The translations under genes were made by a program, and so were the position numbers. The notes beneath the pieces are model-generated. The model had not been told where the DNA came from, ran no database searches, and was given only the letters and a program-made list of their open reading frames with translations. From Streptomyces camponoticapitis (lineage in GTDB: Bacteria; Actinomycetota; Actinomycetes; Streptomycetales; Streptomycetaceae): a DNA stretch of 64,000 bases. The stretch spans positions 41,742 to 105,741 of the forward strand of contig NZ_BMMV01000028.1 in NCBI RefSeq assembly GCF_014646115.1, in the 5' to 3' direction. This document shows positions 61,132 to 64,000 of this stretch, piece after piece (position 1 is the first letter of the stretch; the number at the start of each line of letters is the position of its first letter).

Positions 61132-62400
61132 ATGAGAGGCAGCAGCCATCACCTGCCGGTAAGCGCGGTCGCCGGGAGCGGCACATCCGGGCCGGTTCCG
61201 GCGGCCGGCGGCGACCGGGCCCGGGGATATGTCGGAACTCCTCCGCTGCCGGCCCGGCCACCGATCAGTGCGCCGACCCCCGGTATGGGGGCGCCGGCCC
61301 CTGCTCCGGGGCGGGGGCAGCCCCTCATCGGCCTCGCCGGGCTGACCTTTCTGCTCCCGCTGTTCTTCCTGCTGGCCTTCGGCGCCGGCGGGCCGGTCTC
61401 GTCCCTCAAGGTACTGGCCCCGCTCACCACCTTCGCTCTTCCGGCCATCGCGACCATCGCCTTCTGGTGGGAGGACTGGCCCGGCAGCACGCTGCGTGCG
61501 GGCTGGTCGGGACTGACGGACACGCTGGTCGCCGTCGCCGCGGCGGTGGTTCTCACTCTTCTCGGCCAGGCCGTTGTCGCGGGATTCGACACAAGCGCCC
61601 TGTTTGATCCGGAACCGGGTCCCGGACACGTGGAGACCTTCCCGCACACCTTGCCCGTCGCCGCGGGGGTGTTCACCGCGTTCCTTCAATTGACGCTGGT
61701 GTGCGAGGGCTGGCCCTTCCGCCGGCTCGGCCGACTCACCTCCGGTGTCGCGGCACTCGCGACGGCCTGGGCCGTGGGGGCAGGCGCCTACCTCCTCCTG
61801 GTACACCTCGACACACCCGCGCAGGACGGCCTCCGCGATCCCGGAGGCCCCGTTTCATCCGTCGTCTACGGGGCGTGGCTCACCGCACTGGGCGCCTGGC
61901 AGTTGGTGTTCTTCATGGTGCTGCGCGGATGGCCGTTCACGGCCGTGCGACGCAGGGCCGTCCGTCTTCCGCTGTCCAATGTGGTCGTGATTGCCTGTGC
62001 CTGGGCCACCTACACGCTCCTGCGTCATGCCCTGGACATGACTGCCCGGCAGGTGACCGCGGCCTGCAGCTGCGGAATCGCGGCCATTCTGGTTGTGGCG
62101 ATGCTCTTCGACCGCTGGCCGTGGACGCTGCTGACCCCGCCACCGGGCCGTACCGGCGTCGTGCTCACCTCGATCGCCGTGGCGGGACTGATGTACTGGG
62201 CCCTCTACTCCTACGCGGACACCGTGGACTGGGGACGCCTGCACCCTGACGACTGGGTCTCCTACAGCGTGAGCGCCCTCAGCATGGGAGTCATCCTGCA
62301 CGTGGCCATCTGGAAGCGATGGCCCGTGGCCCTCGATTCAAGCCCCAGCCCGCCGGGCAACGGCCCCAGCTCCCGCCCCACGCCGGACGCCCACGGCTGA
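61132..62400 (+). CDS. Polytopic membrane protein of unknown function
   Basis: A 422-residue protein. The first 60 residues are Pro/Gly/Ala-rich and probably cytoplasmic. About ten hydrophobic helices follow, for example LIGLAGLTFLLPLFFLLAFG, LTDTLVAVAAAVVLTLLGQA, LVCEGWPFRRLG with paired aromatic motifs, and VVLTSIAVAGLMYWALYSYA. Repeated GWPF, GWPFTA and DRWPW motifs near helix ends suggest an internal repeat. I do not recognise a characterised family. ATG 61132 has only a weak ribosome site (GGAACGAG). Confidence 0.65.
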   Translation: MRGSSHHLPVSAVAGSGTSGPVPAAGGDRARGYVGTPPLPARPPISAPTPGMGAPAPAPGRGQPLIGLAGLTFLLPLFFLLAFGAGGPVSSLKVLAPLTTFALPAIATIAFWWEDWPGSTLRAGWSGLTDTLVAVAAAVVLTLLGQAVVAGFDTSALFDPEPGPGHVETFPHTLPVAAGVFTAFLQLTLVCEGWPFRRLGRLTSGVAALATAWAVGAGAYLLLVHLDTPAQDGLRDPGGPVSSVVYGAWLTALGAWQLVFFMVLRGWPFTAVRRRAVRLPLSNVVVIACAWATYTLLRHALDMTARQVTAACSCGIAAILVVAMLFDRWPWTLLTPPPGRTGVVLTSIAVAGLMYWALYSYADTVDWGRLHPDDWVSYSVSALSMGVILHVAIWKRWPVALDSSPSPPGNGPSSRPTPDAHG

Positions 62401-62499
62401 CACCGAACCAGAACGATGGCCGCCCGAGCGGCCATCCGCCGGCGCATCGCGGCTCTGACAGCCGCATTCCTGATAGGGACTCCTGAGAGGAACGACGTC

Positions 62500-63006
62500 T
62501 TGGACGCGGACATCATGCTCCGGGTGGACGGGGTAGAGCACCGGCTTACGGTGGACACCCGCACCACGCTGCTGGACGCCCTGCGCGAACGGCTGCGCAA
62601 CACCAGTCCGAAAAAGGGCTGCGACCACGGCCAATGCGGTGCCTGCACCGTTCTCCTCGACGGCGAGCGCGCGCTCAGCTGCCTCGCACTGGCCGTCGCC
62701 CACCAGGGAGCGGACATCGTGACGGCGGCCGGCCTCCCCGACGGGGACGAGCCGCATCCCATGCAGCGTGCCTTCGTCGACCACGACGCGTTCCAGTGCG
62801 GATACTGCACACCGGGTCAGATCGTCTCCGCGGTGGGCATGCTGGCCGAGGCGGACGCCGACTGGCCCAGCGCCGTGACCGGGAACCTCACCGCCGAGAA
62901 AGTCGTGCTGGACGACGGGGAGATCGCCGAGCGGATGAGCGGCAACCTCTGCCGCTGCGCCGCCTACGTCAACATCCGAGCCGCGATCGAGCAGGTGGCG
63001 CGATGA
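62500..63006 (+). CDS. Aldehyde oxidoreductase 2Fe-2S subunit (PaoA/CoxS-like)
   Basis: A protein of about 168 residues with two [2Fe-2S] clusters. Plant-type cluster cysteines lie in KKGCDHGQCGACTVLLDG and ALSC; the second cluster is in FQCGYCTPGQIVS and SGNLCRCAAYVNI. It carries electrons between the molybdenum and FAD subunits of xanthine-oxidase-family enzymes. TTG 62500 has GAGAGGAACG upstream; ATG 62416 would add 28 residues that could form a twin-arginine-like leader (AIRRRIAALTAAFLIG). The stop overlaps the next ATG. Confidence 0.88.
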   Translation: MDADIMLRVDGVEHRLTVDTRTTLLDALRERLRNTSPKKGCDHGQCGACTVLLDGERALSCLALAVAHQGADIVTAAGLPDGDEPHPMQRAFVDHDAFQCGYCTPGQIVSAVGMLAEADADWPSAVTGNLTAEKVVLDDGEIAERMSGNLCRCAAYVNIRAAIEQVAR

Positions 63007-63992
63007 TTCCCTTCCGCTACGAGAAGCCGGGGGATGCGACCGCCGCCGTCGACCTGCTGTCACGGGAGCCGCGCGCCAGGTATCTGGGCGGAGGCACCAA
63101 CCTCGTCGATCTGATGAGGCTCGGAGTGGAAACGCCCGATGTCCTCGTCGACGTCCGCCGCCTCACCTCCAGCACGATCGACGACCTGCCCGGCGGCGGA
63201 CTGCGGATCGGCGCGGCCGTCACGAACAGTCACCTCGCCGCCGACCCGCGGGTCCGTCGGCTCTACCCCATGCTGTCCCAGGCCGTGCTGGCCGGCGCCT
63301 CCGGGCAACTGCGCAACATGGCGACGTGCGGCGGCAACCTTCTCCAGCGCACCCGTTGCGTGTACTTCCAGGATGTCACCACCCCCTGCAACAAACGCGA
63401 GCCCGGATCCGGCTGTTCCGCGATCGAGGGACACAACAGAGACCTCGCCGTCCTCGGCACCTCACCGAAGTGCGTCGCCACGCATCCCTCGGACATGGGG
63501 GTCGCGCTCGCGGCGACGGACGCGGTCGTGCGGGTACAGGGGCCCGAAGGCGAAAGGAACATCCCGTTCGGCGAGTTCCACCGACTCCCCGGGGACACCC
63601 CCCAACGAGACACAGTGCTCGGACACGGCGAACTGATCACCGCCATCGATCTGCCGCACCTGCCGGTCGCGGCCCGCTCTCACTACCGCAAGATCCGCGA
63701 CCGCGCCTCCTACGCCTTCGCCCTCGTCTCCGCCGCCGTCGCCCTCGAAGTGGCCGGCGGCACCGTGCGCGCGGTACGCATCGGCCTCGGCGGTGTCGCG
63801 CACAAACCATGGCGGGCGACGACGGCCGAGGAGATGCTCCTCGGCGCTCCGGCCACCGAGGCCACCTTCCGCGCGGCCGCCGAGGCCGAACTCGCCTCAG
63901 CGAGACCCCTGTCGGGCAACGGTTTCAAGCTCCCACTGGCCCGCAACGTCATCGTCGGCATGCTGAACGAACTGGCTGAGGAGCAGCGATGA
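63003..63992 (+). CDS. Aldehyde oxidoreductase FAD subunit with extra Fe-S cysteines (PaoB-like)
   Basis: A 329-residue FAD-binding subunit of the molybdopterin dehydrogenase family (RYLGGGTNLVDLMRLGVE, LRIGAAVTNSHLAADPRVRR, GQLRNMATCGGNLLQRTRC). An insertion with cysteines (RTRCVYFQD, TPCNKREPGSGCSAIEG, SPKCVATHPSD) matches the additional [4Fe-4S] cluster of E. coli PaoB/YagS. This points to aldehyde rather than purine or CO oxidation. ATGA overlaps join it to both neighbours. Confidence 0.9.
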   Translation: MIPFRYEKPGDATAAVDLLSREPRARYLGGGTNLVDLMRLGVETPDVLVDVRRLTSSTIDDLPGGGLRIGAAVTNSHLAADPRVRRLYPMLSQAVLAGASGQLRNMATCGGNLLQRTRCVYFQDVTTPCNKREPGSGCSAIEGHNRDLAVLGTSPKCVATHPSDMGVALAATDAVVRVQGPEGERNIPFGEFHRLPGDTPQRDTVLGHGELITAIDLPHLPVAARSHYRKIRDRASYAFALVSAAVALEVAGGTVRAVRIGLGGVAHKPWRATTAEEMLLGAPATEATFRAAAEAELASARPLSGNGFKLPLARNVIVGMLNELAEEQR

Positions 63993-64000
63993 CCACCACC
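63989..64000 (+). CDS. Start of the next gene, probably the molybdenum subunit (PaoC-like), truncated
   Basis: ATG 63989 overlaps the FAD-subunit stop (ATGA) and follows GAGGAGCAGCG. Only MTTT is encoded before the window ends. The identity as the large molybdopterin-binding subunit is inferred purely from operon order. Confidence 0.55.

Overview
The window is high-GC actinobacterial chromosome, almost certainly Streptomyces. The evidence is G/C at third codon positions, GTG and TTG starts, AGGAGG ribosome sites, many 4-base start/stop overlaps, Dcd and Yip1-type genes of the Streptomyces form, and a DosR-like stress island.

Layout. (1) 1-7.6 kb is ordinary chromosome: a sugar transferase, a membrane Fe-S oxidoreductase, an FG-GAP lipoprotein, a Yip1-type membrane protein, a frameshifted phosphoribosyltransferase, dcd, a small Zn-finger-like protein and tRNA-Gly(CCC). 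(2) 7.5-16.3 kb is an integrated mobilizable element placed against that tRNA. It has integrase, excisionase and an XRE regulator on the minus strand, and a Rep-like HTH protein, a CxxC protein, a DUF2637 membrane protein, MobC and a relaxase on the plus strand. No FtsK/TraB translocase is visible, so it looks mobilizable rather than self-transmissible. It carries two unusual short-repeat arrays and two strong hairpins near mobC. (3) 16.4-41.2 kb is a stress/dormancy island resembling the mycobacterial DosR regulon. It holds five tandem-Usp proteins (one frameshifted), an Acg-type nitroreductase, two CBS-BON proteins, two XRE-PNPOx fusions, a DevS-like GAF kinase and a DevR-like regulator, a cyclic-nucleotide-type protein, two alcohol dehydrogenases, phosphoketolase and a GH65 phosphorylase/hydrolase. 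Its right part is a two-component system next to a ferric-reductase-like flavocytochrome, an FMN-binding protein and ApbE. Six 14-bp dyads of the form GGRCC-N4-GGNCC (some with one mismatch) lie in its intergenic regions. (4) 41.4-42.1 kb is a scar: a deleted amino-acid permease joined to a fragment of a second relaxase. (5) 42.1-52.1 kb is an arsenic island: arsT(trxB)-arsC facing arsR-acr3-arsO, then a TIGR02391 protein, an ArsN1-type acetyltransferase, a second ArsR, two flavoproteins and an MFS exporter. Candidate operators are visible for both ArsR proteins. (6) 52.2-54.1 kb encodes a GHKL-type ATPase fused to a probable PD-(D/E)xK nuclease, a possible defence gene. (7) 54.2-60.8 kb holds redox and detoxification genes with two MmyB-type XRE regulators. 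(8) 61.1-64.0 kb holds a polytopic membrane protein and the first part of a PaoABC-like molybdenum aldehyde oxidoreductase operon, cut by the window end.

Working together: in the stress island the DevS-like kinase (heme His and Tyr conserved) probably senses oxygen or redox state and drives Usp, CBS, Acg and fermentative genes. Phosphoketolase and GH65 overlap and could turn storage sugars into acetyl-phosphate. In the arsenic island arsenate would be reduced by ArsC with TrxB and arsenite exported by Acr3, while the second ArsR half adds acetylation, flavoprotein and MFS functions.

Caution: four otherwise well-conserved genes carry single-base frameshifts (phosphoribosyltransferase, Usp, response regulator, thioredoxin-like). 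Either this strain has unusual recent decay or the assembly has residual indels; reads would decide.
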